Shown: one piece after another, positions 39,246-47,908 of the stretch
Position numbering within the stretch: position 1 is the stretch's first letter
Layout: the number at the start of each line of letters is the position of its first letter
DNA from: Actinomycetota bacterium
Lineage (GTDB): Bacteria > Actinomycetota > Thermoleophilia > Solirubrobacterales > 70-9
Direction: 5' to 3'
Assembly (NCBI GenBank): GCA_018268675.1
Contig: JAFDWB010000009.1
Span: 124,001 to 188,000, forward strand
Length of the DNA: 64,000 nucleotides
Translations under genes and position numbers: made by a program
The notes under the pieces: model-generated
The model's input: the letters and a program-made list of their open reading frames with translations, nothing else
The model's database searches: none
What the model was told of the DNA's origin: nothing

Positions 39246-39552
39246 GGCGCCCCCGCCGTATCTTCGTTGCCCTGGCGCGAAGACCCCCGCCGCCGCGGGT
39301 CTGCCGGCATCTCGCCGACCTCCGACGCGGCAAGCACCGCACCTTCACCACCACCGCCCGGGTCGAGGCGACCAGCCCCCGCGCCCTCGTCAGCCGCACC
39401 GAAGCCCGCGCCCGTGGCGTCCCCTCCCTCCGCCGCGCGAGCCGCTTCCGCGTCACCCCGTTGCCGCCCCGCGCCTGCGGCAGCTCCCTCGCCCCGGGCG
39501 TCGTCGCGCGCCGCTGCTGAGCTCGGGGCGGGGCTCGTCCCCGCTCCCGCCG
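39246..39552. other. Gap between siderophore-interacting protein and SIMPL genes
   Basis: About 300 bases, Arg/Pro/Ala-rich in all frames, with no start plus ribosome binding site and no recognisable protein. A decayed gene cannot be excluded (frame with TFTTTARVEATSPRALVSRT), but I see no support for one. Confidence 0.4.
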
Positions 39553-40260
39553 CTACTGGAGTTCGAAGACCACGTGCACCGTCGCCCTGACCTGGGACGT
39601 GCCGGGGGTGGTGGGGGGCGTCGGGGCGGCCTTGCCGGCGCTCGTTTCGGAGGCCGCGTTGAAGGGGTGAGGGCCGACGAATTCCCCTTCGCCTTCTTCG
39701 ATCGTCAGCGCCTGGCCGAGCGTCGCGCCGGCCTGGGCGGCGAGGATGGTGGCCCGTTCCTTGGCCTTGGTGAAGGCGGCGGCGAGGACGGTGGCGAACG
39801 CCGCTTCTTCGTTGCCGACGGTGAAGGTCGGGCCGCTCACCCCGGTCGCCCCGGCGGCGAGGCCCTTGGCGATCAGTTCGCCCGCCTTCGCCGGTTCGTG
39901 GAGGGTGACCTGGACGCCCTCGGTGGCGCGGTAGAGGGTGGCGGCGCCCTTCTTCACCGCGCGCACCGAGATCCGCCCGGTCCGCACGTCCCCTTGGCCG
40001 ATCCCGGGGAAAGCCTTGGCGGCGGCGATCACCTGGCGCAGGCCGGCCGCGGTCGCCTGCAGGGCCGCGGTGCGGGTGGAACGTTCGCGCTTCACCCCGA
40101 AGCCGACCTTGGCGGTGTCGTTCGGCACCTTGACGGTCGCTGAGGCGGTGACGGCGACGGTGCGACCGGTCGCGGCGCCCGCGGCGGCGGGGAGGAGGGC
40201 GCCCGCGGCGAGGATGGCGGCGAGGGCGAGGGCGGCGGTGAGCTTCGTGATGGCGCGCAT
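39553..40260 (-). CDS. SIMPL domain (DUF541) exported protein
   Basis: 235 residues with a cleavable signal peptide (MRAITKLTAALALAAILAAGA...AAAGA, about residues 1-29). The SIMPL fold starts RTVAVTASATVKVPNDTAKVGFGV near 33, with ILAAQAGATLGQALTIEEGE near 170, a hallmark of the family, and a final beta strand VRATVHVVFELQ. Members act at the cell surface; some bind lipids or signalling proteins. Glutamates are nearly all GAA. Expressed alone, divergent from nothing obvious. Confidence 0.87.
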   Translation of the reverse strand: MRAITKLTAALALAAILAAGALLPAAAGAATGRTVAVTASATVKVPNDTAKVGFGVKRERSTRTAALQATAAGLRQVIAAAKAFPGIGQGDVRTGRISVRAVKKGAATLYRATEGVQVTLHEPAKAGELIAKGLAAGATGVSGPTFTVGNEEAAFATVLAAAFTKAKERATILAAQAGATLGQALTIEEGEGEFVGPHPFNAASETSAGKAAPTPPTTPGTSQVRATVHVVFELQ

Positions 40261-40280
40261 ATGTACCTACTACCTCCGAG

Positions 40281-41246
40281 CTACGGTTTGATCACAATCT
40301 TTCCGAGCACGTCGCCCTCGGCGAGCGCCCGCAGGCCCGTGGCGACCTCCGCCAGCGGCAGCGTCCGGTCGATCCGCGGCCGGACCCCGCTCACCTCGAG
40401 CAGCGCGACGAGGCGCCGCAGCTCCTCCAGCGTCCCCATCGTCGAGCCGACCACCTCGAGCTCTTTGAAGAAGACGCGGTTCAGCTCGGCGGGTGGGTCG
40501 AAGCCGCTGGTCGAGCCGGCGACGACGATCCGGCCGCCCGGCCTCAGCGCGCGCAGCGAGTGCCCCCAGGTCGCCTCGCCGACCGTCTCCAGGACGGCGT
40601 CGACTTTCCCCGGCAGCCGCGCGCCCGACTCGAAGGCGGCGTGCGCGCCGCACTCGAGCGCGAAGTCGCGCTTGCGCTGCTGGCGGCTCGTCGCCCAGAC
40701 CCGGAAGCCCGCCGCGGCGCCGAGCGCGATCGCGGCGCTGGCGACGCCGCCGCCGGCGCCCTGGATCAGGACCGTCTGCCCGGGCCGCAGCCCGGAGCGG
40801 TCGAAGAGCATCCGGTAGGCGGTGAGCCAGGCGGTCGGCAGGCAGCAGGCCTCCTCGAAGCTCAGCGACTCCGGCTTCGGGATCAGGTTGCGGCGCGGCA
40901 CCGCGACCCGCTCGGCGAGCGTGCCGGGGTGGAGCTCGGAGAGCAGCGTCCGCCCCGGGTCGACGATTTCGCCGCCGGGGAAGTCCGGGTCGCCGATCAC
41001 CGCGTGGACGATCACCTCCGTGCCGCGGTCGTCGATCCCCGCCGCGTCGCAGCCGATGATCATCGGCAGGCGCTCCGCGGGCAGGCCGACGCCGCGCAGC
41101 GACCAGACGTCGTGGTGGTTCAGCGAGACCGCCTTGACCGTGACCAGCGCCCAGCCCTCGGGGACGTTCGGCTCCTCGACCTGGCCCACCTCGAGGGCGG
41201 AGAGCGGGTCCTCCATCGAGGCGGCGACGGCGCGGGCGGCGAGCAT
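40281..41246 (-). CDS. Zinc-type alcohol dehydrogenase / quinone oxidoreductase family (MDR)
   Basis: 321 residues. GroES-like N-domain (ALVTVKAVSLNHHDVWSLRG near residue 33, MIIGCDAAGI near 62) and Rossmann domain with VLIQGAGGGVASAAIALGAA near 143. The catalytic-zinc Cys of ADHs is replaced (SLNHHDVW) and no structural-zinc Cys cluster is seen, so it belongs to the zinc-free quinone-reductase side of the family. NADPH-dependent reduction of a carbonyl or enone is likely. Downstream partner is the SIMPL gene, 20 bases away. Confidence 0.87.
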   Translation of the reverse strand: MLAARAVAASMEDPLSALEVGQVEEPNVPEGWALVTVKAVSLNHHDVWSLRGVGLPAERLPMIIGCDAAGIDDRGTEVIVHAVIGDPDFPGGEIVDPGRTLLSELHPGTLAERVAVPRRNLIPKPESLSFEEACCLPTAWLTAYRMLFDRSGLRPGQTVLIQGAGGGVASAAIALGAAAGFRVWATSRQQRKRDFALECGAHAAFESGARLPGKVDAVLETVGEATWGHSLRALRPGGRIVVAGSTSGFDPPAELNRVFFKELEVVGSTMGTLEELRRLVALLEVSGVRPRIDRTLPLAEVATGLRALAEGDVLGKIVIKP

Positions 41247-41375
41247 CGCTGAAAATTTACCTGCAAGGCCATGTGACGCCGGTCACCGAGTGAGGCCGGT
41301 CACAAACGCCTGTTCGCGCCTGCCGCACCATGGTTGGTGACTCGAGGAACTGAACTCGAACCACCATCGGAGTTG

Positions 41376-41570
41376 ATGAAGATGCAGAAGACCTGGAACC
41401 TCACTTATTACGCGGACGGCGAGCCCGTCGCCGAGCGCAACGGCATCAGCCACAGCGACGCGGTCGTCGAGCTGTACCGGCTCGCCCGCGGCGAAGCGGC
41501 CCCGGTCCCGGCCGAGGTCGAGGAGCTCGTCCCCGCCGTCGACACCCACGAGCTGGCCCTCGTCGCCTAG
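41376..41570 (+). CDS. Small acidic hypothetical protein
   Basis: 64 residues (KMQKTWNLTYYADGEPVAER, then NGISHSDAVVELYRLARGE), acidic C-terminus. Start at ATG 41376 chosen over ATG 41334 for compactness; a GGAG lies 3-4 bases upstream. No domain recognised. The upstream gap holds a direct repeat GCCGGTCAC (41279 and 41293) and a partly palindromic ATGGTTGGTGACTCGAG. It is followed 13 bases later by palindrome A. Confidence 0.5.
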   Translation: MKMQKTWNLTYYADGEPVAERNGISHSDAVVELYRLARGEAAPVPAEVEELVPAVDTHELALVA

Positions 41571-41583
41571 CGAACCCTCGCCC

Positions 41584-41622
41584 GCTGTTCCTTTTGCCGA
41601 CCATTCCGGCATAAGGAACAGC
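41584..41622. repeat. 39-bp palindrome family A, copy 2
   Basis: Same arms as copy 1 with one mismatch in the right arm (cggcataaggaacagc). Lies between the small acidic gene and the convergent ilvD stop (41628), where it could end transcription from both sides. Confidence 0.9.
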
Positions 41623-41627
41623 TACCG

Positions 41628-43526
41628 TCAGGGCGCCGGGAGCTCGGCGCCGCGCCTGGCGGCCGCCGCCATCGCGCGCTCGACCGCGTCGACGTCGCGC
41701 ACCGCGCCGGTGTCGGCGGAAGTCGCCATCGCCGCGTAGGCGCGCAGGGCGGGGGAGACGACGCGCTCCCGCGCCGCCGGGGCGTAGCCGCCCGCGGCGA
41801 GCAGGGCCTCGCGCCGCTCGTCCAGCACCGCGTCCTCGACCTCGAGCTCGATCGAGCGCGCCGGGATGTCGATCGCGATCGTGTCGCCGTCCTCGACCAG
41901 GGCGATCGCGCCGCCCGCCGCCGCCTCCGGCGAGACGTGGCCGATCGAGAGCCCCGAGGTGCCGCCGCTGAAGCGGCCGTCGGTGAGGAGCGCACACCGC
42001 GCCCCGAGCCCGAGCCCCTTCAGGTAGGAGGTCGGGTAGAGCATCTCCTGCATCCCGGGGCCGCCCTTCGGCCCCTCGTAGCGGATCACGACCACGTCGC
42101 CCGCGGCGATCCGTCCGCCGAGGATCGCCTCGACCGCCTCGTCCTGGGACTCGAGCACGACCGCCGGGCCGCGGAAGGTGAGGATCGACTCGTCGACGCC
42201 CGCGGTCTTCACCACGCAGCCGCGCTCGGCCAGGTTGCCGTAGAGGATCGCCAGGCCGCCATCGGCGGAGTAGGCGTGGGCGACGTCGCGGACGCAGCCC
42301 GCGGCGGGGTCGAGGTCGAGCGACTCCCAGCGCTCCGACTGCGAGAAGGCGGTGGCGGAGCGGCGGCAGCCGGGGGCGGCGTGGAAGAGCTCGACCGCGG
42401 CCTCCGCGGCGGGTCCGTCGCCGCGCACGTCCCAGGTCTCGAGCCAGGCGTCGAGCGAGGCGGAGTGGACGGCGTGCACGTCCTCGTTCAGCAGCCCGCC
42501 GCCGCGGAGCTCGCCGAGGATCGCCGGGATGCCGCCGGCGCGGTGGACGTCCTCGACCAGGTAATCGCCGTTCGGCGCGACCTTGCAGATGCAGGGGACG
42601 CGGCGCGAGAGCGCGTCGATGTCGGCCATCGTGAAGTCGACCGCGGCCTCCTGGGCTGCGGCCAGCAGATGGAGCACGGTGTTGGTCGAGCCGCCCATCG
42701 CGATGTCGAGGGTCATCGCGTTCTCGAACGCCTCCCGGGTGGCGACCCGGCGGGGGAGGACGCTCTCGTCGTCGCCGTCGTACCAGCGCGCGCAGAGCTC
42801 GACCACGGTGCGCCCGGCGTCCTCGTACAAGGCCTTGCGCGCGGTGTGGGTGGCGAGGGTCGTGCCGTTGCCGGGGAGCGCGACGCCGAGCGCCTCGGTC
42901 AGGCAGTTCATCGAGTTGGCGGTGAACATCCCCGAGCAGGAGCCGCAGGTCGGGCAGGCCGCCTCCTCGATCCGGGCGATGTCGTCGTCGGAGACCTCGG
43001 AGGCGACCGCGTCGGCGATCGCCGAGATCAGGTTGACGCGCTTGCGCACGGTGCCGTCCTCGAGCACCGCGGTCCCGCCCTCCATCGGGCCGCCGGAGAC
43101 GAAGACGGTGGGGATGTTCAGCCGCAGCGCCGCGTTCAGCATCCCCGGCGTGATCTTGTCGCAGTTGGAGATGCAGACGAGGGCGTCGGCGCAGTGCGCG
43201 TTGACCATGTACTCGACCGAGTCGGAGATCAGGTCGCGCGAGGGGAGCGAGTAGAGCATCCCGCCGTGGCCCATCGCGATGCCGTCGTCGACCGCGATCG
43301 TGTCGAACTCGCGCGGCACCCCGCCCGCGGCGCGGACCGCCGCCGCCACCACCTCGCCGACCGGTTGCAGGTGCGTGTGGCCGGGGACGAACTGGGTGAA
43401 GGAGTTGGCGATCGCGACGATCGGCTTGCCGAAGTCCTCGCGCTCGACCCCGGTGGCGCGGAGCAGCGCCCGGGCGCCCGCCATGTTGCGGCCGTGGGTG
43501 ACGGTGCGGGAGCGGAGCTCGGGCAT
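41628..43526 (-). CDS. ilvD: Dihydroxy-acid dehydratase
   Basis: 632 residues. Dehydrates 2,3-dihydroxy-isovalerate/-methylvalerate in valine, isoleucine and pantothenate synthesis. IlvD/Edd motifs with the Fe-S cysteines: [20 protein letters not shown] near residue 107 and [19 protein letters not shown] near 190; the C-terminal [20 protein letters not shown] contains the catalytic Ser region. Full length, three iron-sulfur Cys indicating a 4Fe-4S E. coli-type enzyme. Transcribed alone; a family G hairpin lies just upstream of its start. Confidence 0.95.
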   Translation of the reverse strand: MPELRSRTVTHGRNMAGARALLRATGVEREDFGKPIVAIANSFTQFVPGHTHLQPVGEVVAAAVRAAGGVPREFDTIAVDDGIAMGHGGMLYSLPSRDLISDSVEYMVNAHCADALVCISNCDKITPGMLNAALRLNIPTVFVSGGPMEGGTAVLEDGTVRKRVNLISAIADAVASEVSDDDIARIEEAACPTCGSCSGMFTANSMNCLTEALGVALPGNGTTLATHTARKALYEDAGRTVVELCARWYDGDDESVLPRRVATREAFENAMTLDIAMGGSTNTVLHLLAAAQEAAVDFTMADIDALSRRVPCICKVAPNGDYLVEDVHRAGGIPAILGELRGGGLLNEDVHAVHSASLDAWLETWDVRGDGPAAEAAVELFHAAPGCRRSATAFSQSERWESLDLDPAAGCVRDVAHAYSADGGLAILYGNLAERGCVVKTAGVDESILTFRGPAVVLESQDEAVEAILGGRIAAGDVVVIRYEGPKGGPGMQEMLYPTSYLKGLGLGARCALLTDGRFSGGTSGLSIGHVSPEAAAGGAIALVEDGDTIAIDIPARSIELEVEDAVLDERREALLAAGGYAPAARERVVSPALRAYAAMATSADTGAVRDVDAVERAMAAAARRGAELPAP

Positions 43527-43576
43527 CGGCCTGAACGGTACCGGCAGCGCGATCCGGCCGCCGTCCCTGCCGCCAC

Positions 43577-43615
43577 CCTCGACGCTTGTCCTCGATACGA
43601 AGACAAGCGTCGAGG
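43577..43615. repeat. 39-bp hairpin family G, copy 2
   Basis: Perfect 14-bp arms CCTCGACGCTTGTC/GACAAGCGTCGAGG, loop CTCGATACGAA, 50 bases upstream of the ilvD start. Copy 1 (33805) shares arm core CGACGCTTGTC and loop TCGATACG; the outermost arm pair changes but still pairs (CCCC/GGGG versus CCTC/GAGG). Confidence 0.8.
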
Positions 43616-43671
43616 GGCCGCCGCCGGCGTGTGCTTCAATCGTCAGACCAGAGAAAGGAGGTGGTCCTATT

Positions 43672-43716
43672 TTGAGTCACATGCTTCGAGGGACTCTGGA
43701 GGTGCAGGGCCGCTAG
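43672..43716 (+). CDS. Possible 14-residue leader peptide
   Basis: TTG at 43672 lies 10 bases after GGAGG of the extended Shine-Dalgarno; the frame reads (M)[13 protein letters not shown] and stops at TAG 43714-43716. An ATG at 43681 in the same frame would be too far away. Supported only by the unusual ribosome binding site and its spacing. Confidence 0.3.
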   Translation: MSHMLRGTLEVQGR

Positions 43717-43836
43717 GCGCCGCACTGGTTCGGGCGCCCGGTGGAATCCAACCCGGGCACCGGCGTGCGCGTGGAGGTCGGGCTTTGTCCCACCCGATCG
43801 CGATGTCACGGGCACGTTGCCATGCACCAGATTCGA

Positions 43837-43866
43837 GAGGGCCGTCCTTCGGGGCGGCCCTCTTTT
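43837..43866 (+). terminator. Intrinsic terminator
   Basis: Perfect 8-bp stem GAGGGCCG/CGGCCCTC with a 10-base loop followed by TTTT on the plus strand. It closes the candidate RNA 12 bases before the stop of the convergent acetoacetyl-CoA synthetase gene. It is the only classical U-tailed terminator I noticed in the window. Confidence 0.8.
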
Positions 43867-43877
43867 CGTCGGTGGGC

Positions 43878-45839
43878 TCAGGCGGGCTCGGCGGCCAGCC
43901 CGACGAAATAGTCGAGCGCCTCGGGGTTCGCCAGCGAGTCGCGGCTCACCACCTCGGCCGGATCGGCACCCATCAGGACCCGCTTCACGGGCACCTCGAC
44001 GATCTTGCCCGAGAGGGTGCGGGGGACGGCGGGGACGGCGGTGACGCGGTCGGGGACGTGGCGGGGGCTGGTGCGCTCGCGGATCGAGCGGGCGAGGGTC
44101 TTCTTCAGGTCCTCGTCGAGCTCGGCACCCTCGCGGAGGACGACGAAGAGCCAGGTCACGCCGTCGGTCCCCTCCTTCGGCAGGTCGACGACGAGGGCGT
44201 CGACGACGTCGTCGGACTCCAGCACCGCCCGGTAGATCTCGGCCGTGCCGATGCGGATGCCGCCGCGGTTGATGGTCGAGTCCGAGCGCCCGTGGATGAT
44301 CGCGGTGCCGCGGTCGGTGATCTCGATCCAGTCGCCGTGGCGCCAGGTGCCGGGGAACATCTCGAAGTAGGACTCGCGGTAGCGCGAGCGGTCGGCGTCG
44401 CCCCAGAGGAAGAGTGGCATCGAGGGCATCGGCGCGGTGATCACGAGCTCGCCGACCTCGCCGACCAGCGGTCGGCCCTCGGGGTCCCAGGCCTCCACCG
44501 CGGCCCCCAGCGCCCGCGCCTGCAGCTCGCCGCGGTAGACCGGCAGGGTCGGCACGCCGCCGACGAAGGCGCTGCAGAGGTCGGTGCCGCCGGAGGTCGA
44601 GAAGAGCCAGGTGTCGGAGCCGACGTGCTCGTAGACCCAGTCGAAGCCCTCCGGGGAGAGCGGCGAGCCGGTCGAGCCGACCGCGCGCAGGCGGGAGAGG
44701 TCGCGCCCCCTGCCCGGCTCCACCCCCGCCTTCATGCAGGCCGAGATCCAGGCGGCCGAGGTGCCGAACATCGTCACCCCGGCGCGCTCGGCGAGGTCCC
44801 AGAGGACGCCCATGTCCGGGTACCCGGGGTTGCCGTCGTGGAGGACGATCGCCGCCTCGGTGAGCAGGCCCGAGACGATGTAGTTCCACATCATCCAGCC
44901 GGTGGTGGTGAACCAGAAGAGGCGGTCGCCGGGCCGCGCGTCGGTGTGGAGGTGCATCGTCTTCAGCTGCTCGACGAGGATCCCGCCCTGGCCCTGGACG
45001 ATCGCCTTCGGCAGCCCGGTGGTGCCGGAGGAGTAGAGGACCCAGAGCGGGTGGTCGAAGGGGACGCGGGTGAAGGTGAGCTCCGATCCCTCGCCGCGGG
45101 CGAGGAGGTCCGCCCAGGCGAGCGCGCCCTCGAGCGAGGCCTCGGGGTCGAGGTAGGGGAGGAGCACCGTGTGCTCGAGCGAGGGCATCGCCTCCCGCAG
45201 CCGCGCCACCACCCCGGTGCGGTCGAAGTCCTTGCCGCCGTAGCGGTAGCCGTCGACGCAGATCAGCACCTTCGGCCCGATCTGGGCGAAGCGGTCGATC
45301 AGCGAGCCGGCGCCGAAGTCGGGCGAGGCCGAGGACCAGATCGCGCCGATCGAGGCGACCGCGAGGAAGGCGACCGTCGCCTCCAGGATGTTCGGCAGGT
45401 AGGCGACGACGCGGTCGCCCTCCCCCACCCCGAGGGAGCGCAGGCCCGCGGCGCAGGCCGCCACCTTCCCCCGCAGCTCGCCCCAGGTGACCTCCTCCAA
45501 CTCCCTGAGCTCGGAGGAGTGGAGGATCGCCACCGCCTCGTCGGCCTTGCCGGCGAAGGCGCGCTCGGCCCAGTTCAGGCGCACGCCGGGGAACCACACC
45601 GCGCCCGGCATCTCCCGCGCGGCGAGGGCGACGGTGCGCTCGCCGTCGTACTCGACCCCGAAGTGGTCGAAGATCGAGTTCCAGAAGGCCTCGAGGTCGT
45701 CCACCGACCAGCGCCAGAGCTCCGGGTAGGTGGTGACGTCGACGCCGCGCCCGGCCCGCAGCCAGTCGACGTAGGCGGTCAGGTTGGAGGACTCGACCGC
45801 GGCGGCGGTGGGGCGCCAGAGGATCTCGGGGGCGTTCAT
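43878..45839 (-). CDS. aacS: Acetoacetyl-CoA synthetase
   Basis: 653 residues, full length for the family. AMP-forming acyl-CoA synthetase motifs: LYSSGTTGLPKAIVQGQGG near residue 267 (P-loop), WFTTTGWMMWNYIVSGLL near 308, FSTSGGTDLCSAFVGG near 405, GRSDSTINRGGIRIGTAEIY near 530 and the Lys in TLSGKIVEVPVKR near 610. The ACS N-domain (YPELWRWSVDDLEAFWNSI) and the TTTGWMMWN pattern point to acetoacetyl-CoA rather than acetyl-CoA synthetases. It activates acetoacetate for lipid, polymer or ketone use. Confidence 0.92.
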   Translation of the reverse strand: MNAPEILWRPTAAAVESSNLTAYVDWLRAGRGVDVTTYPELWRWSVDDLEAFWNSIFDHFGVEYDGERTVALAAREMPGAVWFPGVRLNWAERAFAGKADEAVAILHSSELRELEEVTWGELRGKVAACAAGLRSLGVGEGDRVVAYLPNILEATVAFLAVASIGAIWSSASPDFGAGSLIDRFAQIGPKVLICVDGYRYGGKDFDRTGVVARLREAMPSLEHTVLLPYLDPEASLEGALAWADLLARGEGSELTFTRVPFDHPLWVLYSSGTTGLPKAIVQGQGGILVEQLKTMHLHTDARPGDRLFWFTTTGWMMWNYIVSGLLTEAAIVLHDGNPGYPDMGVLWDLAERAGVTMFGTSAAWISACMKAGVEPGRGRDLSRLRAVGSTGSPLSPEGFDWVYEHVGSDTWLFSTSGGTDLCSAFVGGVPTLPVYRGELQARALGAAVEAWDPEGRPLVGEVGELVITAPMPSMPLFLWGDADRSRYRESYFEMFPGTWRHGDWIEITDRGTAIIHGRSDSTINRGGIRIGTAEIYRAVLESDDVVDALVVDLPKEGTDGVTWLFVVLREGAELDEDLKKTLARSIRERTSPRHVPDRVTAVPAVPRTLSGKIVEVPVKRVLMGADPAEVVSRDSLANPEALDYFVGLAAEPA

Positions 45840-45902
45840 CGCGGCAAGCTTAGTGAGGGCGCCCCGAACCGGGTCGGCGTCCTGGCGAGGCGGGCGCGAA
45901 GC

Positions 45903-46388
45903 CTATCCGCCGCCGCGCTCGGCGGCGTCGAGGTCCTTCGAGGCGATCCGCCAGCGGCGCTGCAGGCGGCCTTCGACCTCGCTCGCCGAGCAGCCCGCGG
46001 TGCCGGCGCATTCGCCCCAGGCGTTGGCCGCGCGCAGGTACTGGTTGAACGCCGCCTCGGCATCGGCGGCCGGGCCGGTGACGCAGGAGGCCCCCAGCCT
46101 GTCGACGGGGAGGGCCGCGTAGGCGTCGCCGATCGCCCGCACCCGGACGACGTATTCGGAGTAGCTGAGCCCCGCGAGAAGGGACTGGCGGAGGTCGTCC
46201 ATGCGGGCGAGGAAGTTGCCGAGCCGCGCCTGGCAGGCGCTCTTCTGGGGATCGGCGGGCGTGACCACGACGGGCTTCGTCCCCGCCGATCTCACCTTCG
46301 CCGACGGGGTCTTCGCGGACGTCGACGGGGTGCTCGAACCGCCGCCCCCGCAAGCTGCGAGTGCCAAAAGTGTGCCGATCGCCGCCAT
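45903..46388 (-). CDS. Small lipoprotein of unknown function
   Basis: 161 residues from ATG 46388. Lipobox LALAACGGGG places the lipidated Cys at residue 13. The n-region has no positive charge; starting at TTG 46409 would add YRTWAG with one Arg and give a better signal, so the start is uncertain. A Ser/Thr/Lys linker precedes a helical domain with three Cys (KSACQAR, GASCVTG, GECAGTAGC). Divergent from the SGNH-hydrolase gene with only 10-30 bases between starts. Confidence 0.65.
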   Translation of the reverse strand: MAAIGTLLALAACGGGGSSTPSTSAKTPSAKVRSAGTKPVVVTPADPQKSACQARLGNFLARMDDLRQSLLAGLSYSEYVVRVRAIGDAYAALPVDRLGASCVTGPAADAEAAFNQYLRAANAWGECAGTAGCSASEVEGRLQRRWRIASKDLDAAERGGG

Positions 46389-46418
46389 CCCGGCCCAGGT
46401 GCGGTACAACCCGCGGCG

Positions 46419-47303
46419 ATGCCGAAACGCAGGGAGATCGTCGCGGCGCTGGTCGTCGCCTTGCTCGCCGTGGGGGCCCTCGCGCCCGCCGCGCATGCGG
46501 CCGCGGGCCAGGGGCGCGTCCTGGTCGTCGGCGACAGCCTCGAGGAACTCACCTCTCCCTACCTGCAGCATTTCCTCCCCGGTGTGCCGATCACGGTCAA
46601 CGCGGTCGGCGGCTCCAACAGCTACCAGATCTTCGACCTGTTCCAAGAAAGCTACGAACCCTCCGACTCGGTGATCGTGTTCGACGCGGGGACCAACGAC
46701 GACCCCGAATATCCACAGATCTTGGCGGAAAATTTGAAGAAGGTCGCGCAGATCGTCGGCAATCGGTGCATCGTGGTGCCGACGATCCACGGCTTCACCG
46801 TGAACGGCGTCGACAACGCCGGCAAGAATCGGGTGGTCGCCGAATTCGCCGCCTCCCGCCCCGGCACCCAGACCCCGGACTGGGCGGGCTTCGTCCACAC
46901 CCACCCGCAGCTGATGCAGTCCGACAACCTTCACCCGATCGAAGCGGGCGCCGAAGCGCGGGCGAGGCTGATTGCCGCAGGGATCGACCGCTGCCTCGCC
47001 GGGGAACCGAACGCGCCGGTCGCGAGCGGCGCCAACGAAGGCGCGATCCCGCCCGGCCAGGAAGGCCGCAACGGCGAAGCCGAAGGCGAACTGAGCGCCT
47101 CCCGCGAACCCTTCGAACCGGCGGAAGCCGCCGCGCAAGCAAGCTCCACCGGCCCCGAACCGGGCTCCGCGCCGATCGCCGACCCGGTCCACTTCAAGCT
47201 CGTCGACCGGGTGGCGGCGCGGCGCGCCGCGATGCTCGAAGAAGCCGGCCGCGGCCTGGTCGCGGTCGCCGCCGCCGCGGCCCTCGACGGCCTCCTGCGC
47301 TGA
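46419..47303 (+). CDS. Exported SGNH/GDSL-type hydrolase-like protein
   Basis: 294 residues with a Sec signal (KRREIVAALVVALLAVGALA...AHA, residues 3-27). SGNH blocks: VLVVGDSLEE (Ser in block I), VGGSNSYQ, FDAGTNDDP (Asn block III) and SDNLHPIEAG (Asp/His block V). A Glu/Ala/Pro-rich tail after residue 185 (EGRNGEAEGELSASREPFEP) leads to a final hydrophobic helix VAVAAAAALDGLL. It could deacetylate or de-esterify cell-surface sugars. 21 of 22 glutamates are GAA, opposite to most of its neighbours. Confidence 0.82.
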   Translation: MPKRREIVAALVVALLAVGALAPAAHAAAGQGRVLVVGDSLEELTSPYLQHFLPGVPITVNAVGGSNSYQIFDLFQESYEPSDSVIVFDAGTNDDPEYPQILAENLKKVAQIVGNRCIVVPTIHGFTVNGVDNAGKNRVVAEFAASRPGTQTPDWAGFVHTHPQLMQSDNLHPIEAGAEARARLIAAGIDRCLAGEPNAPVASGANEGAIPPGQEGRNGEAEGELSASREPFEPAEAAAQASSTGPEPGSAPIADPVHFKLVDRVAARRAAMLEEAGRGLVAVAAAAALDGLLR

Positions 47304-47324
47304 CCCGCGTGGAAGACTGCGCCC

Positions 47325-47837
47325 GTGGCCGACCGAGGACAGCTTCCCTTCGACCCGATCGAGGAGGCCCGCCGCCACTGGCTCGAGCGCTGGCCGGAGG
47401 AGGTGGCGCCGCCGATGGTCGCGGTCACCTCGATCATGCGCGTCCACCAGATCCTGATGGCGCGGCTGAACGACCTGCTCGAGCCGTTCGACCTCACCTT
47501 CCCCCGCTACGAGGTGTTGATGCTGCTCCACTTCTCCAGCCGCGGCTCGCTGCCGGTCGGCAAGATCGGCGAGCGCCTCCAGGTCCACCGCACCAGCATC
47601 ACCAACTCCCTCGACGGGCTGGAGAAGGCGGGGCTCGTGCGCCGCACTCCGCACGAGTCCGACCGCCGGGCCGTCCTCGCCGAGATCACCGGGGCCGGGC
47701 GCGACGCCGCGGAGCGCGCCACCGCGGTCCTGAACGGAGCGCGCTTCGGCACCGAGCCGCTGCGCGACGCCGACCTCGAGGCCCTCTCCGCGACCCTCCG
47801 CAACCTGCGCGCCGGTGCCGGCGACTTCGCCCCGTAG
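47325..47837 (+). CDS. MarR family transcriptional regulator
   Basis: 170 residues, GTG start. Winged helix: FPRYEVLMLLHFSSRGSLPV, IGERLQVHRTSITNSLDGLE near 85-104 and KAGLVRRTPHESDRRAVLAE (the wing with DRR) near 105-124. MarR proteins sense aromatic or lipid ligands, and this one stands 71 bases before menB and the acyl-CoA genes, so it probably controls them. Confidence 0.9.
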   Translation: MADRGQLPFDPIEEARRHWLERWPEEVAPPMVAVTSIMRVHQILMARLNDLLEPFDLTFPRYEVLMLLHFSSRGSLPVGKIGERLQVHRTSITNSLDGLEKAGLVRRTPHESDRRAVLAEITGAGRDAAERATAVLNGARFGTEPLRDADLEALSATLRNLRAGAGDFAP

Positions 47838-47908
47838 GTCCGCCTCCTCGAGTTACGTGGTATTCCTCCTATCTGTGGACCGGGCGAGTCGAATAGGGTG
47901 CCGCGCCG

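Larger units (their letters stand above)
43652..43866 (+). ncRNA. Candidate leader or small RNA with extended Shine-Dalgarno and terminator
   Basis: Starts with AGAAAGGAGGTGGTCC (43652-43667), complementary except for one G-U pair to the 3' tail of 16S rRNA, far longer than a normal ribosome binding site. A 14-codon frame follows, then about 120 bases of pairing-rich sequence (GGGCGCCCGG near 43731, AACCCGGGCACCGG near 43753) and a perfect intrinsic terminator at 43837-43866. No known RNA family recognised. It may be a highly translated leader peptide, a ribosome-binding decoy, or a regulatory RNA. No gene follows on the plus strand, so the transcript seems free-standing. Confidence 0.45.

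Noticed and set aside
41279-41301. Palindrome before the small acidic gene
   Set aside because: The GCCGGTCAC units are direct, not inverted, repeats, and the stem pairs poorly; no role can be argued.
43652-43667. Fragment of a 16S rRNA gene
   Set aside because: The match is limited to the 3' tail complement. The neighbouring sequence does not continue into 16S, so it is read as a Shine-Dalgarno-type leader.
41937-47303. A 1788-codon open frame on the plus strand
   Set aside because: It is antisense to ilvD and the acetoacetyl-CoA synthetase gene; only its end (46419-47303, the SGNH protein) is protein-like. Long stop-free shadows are expected at this GC content.
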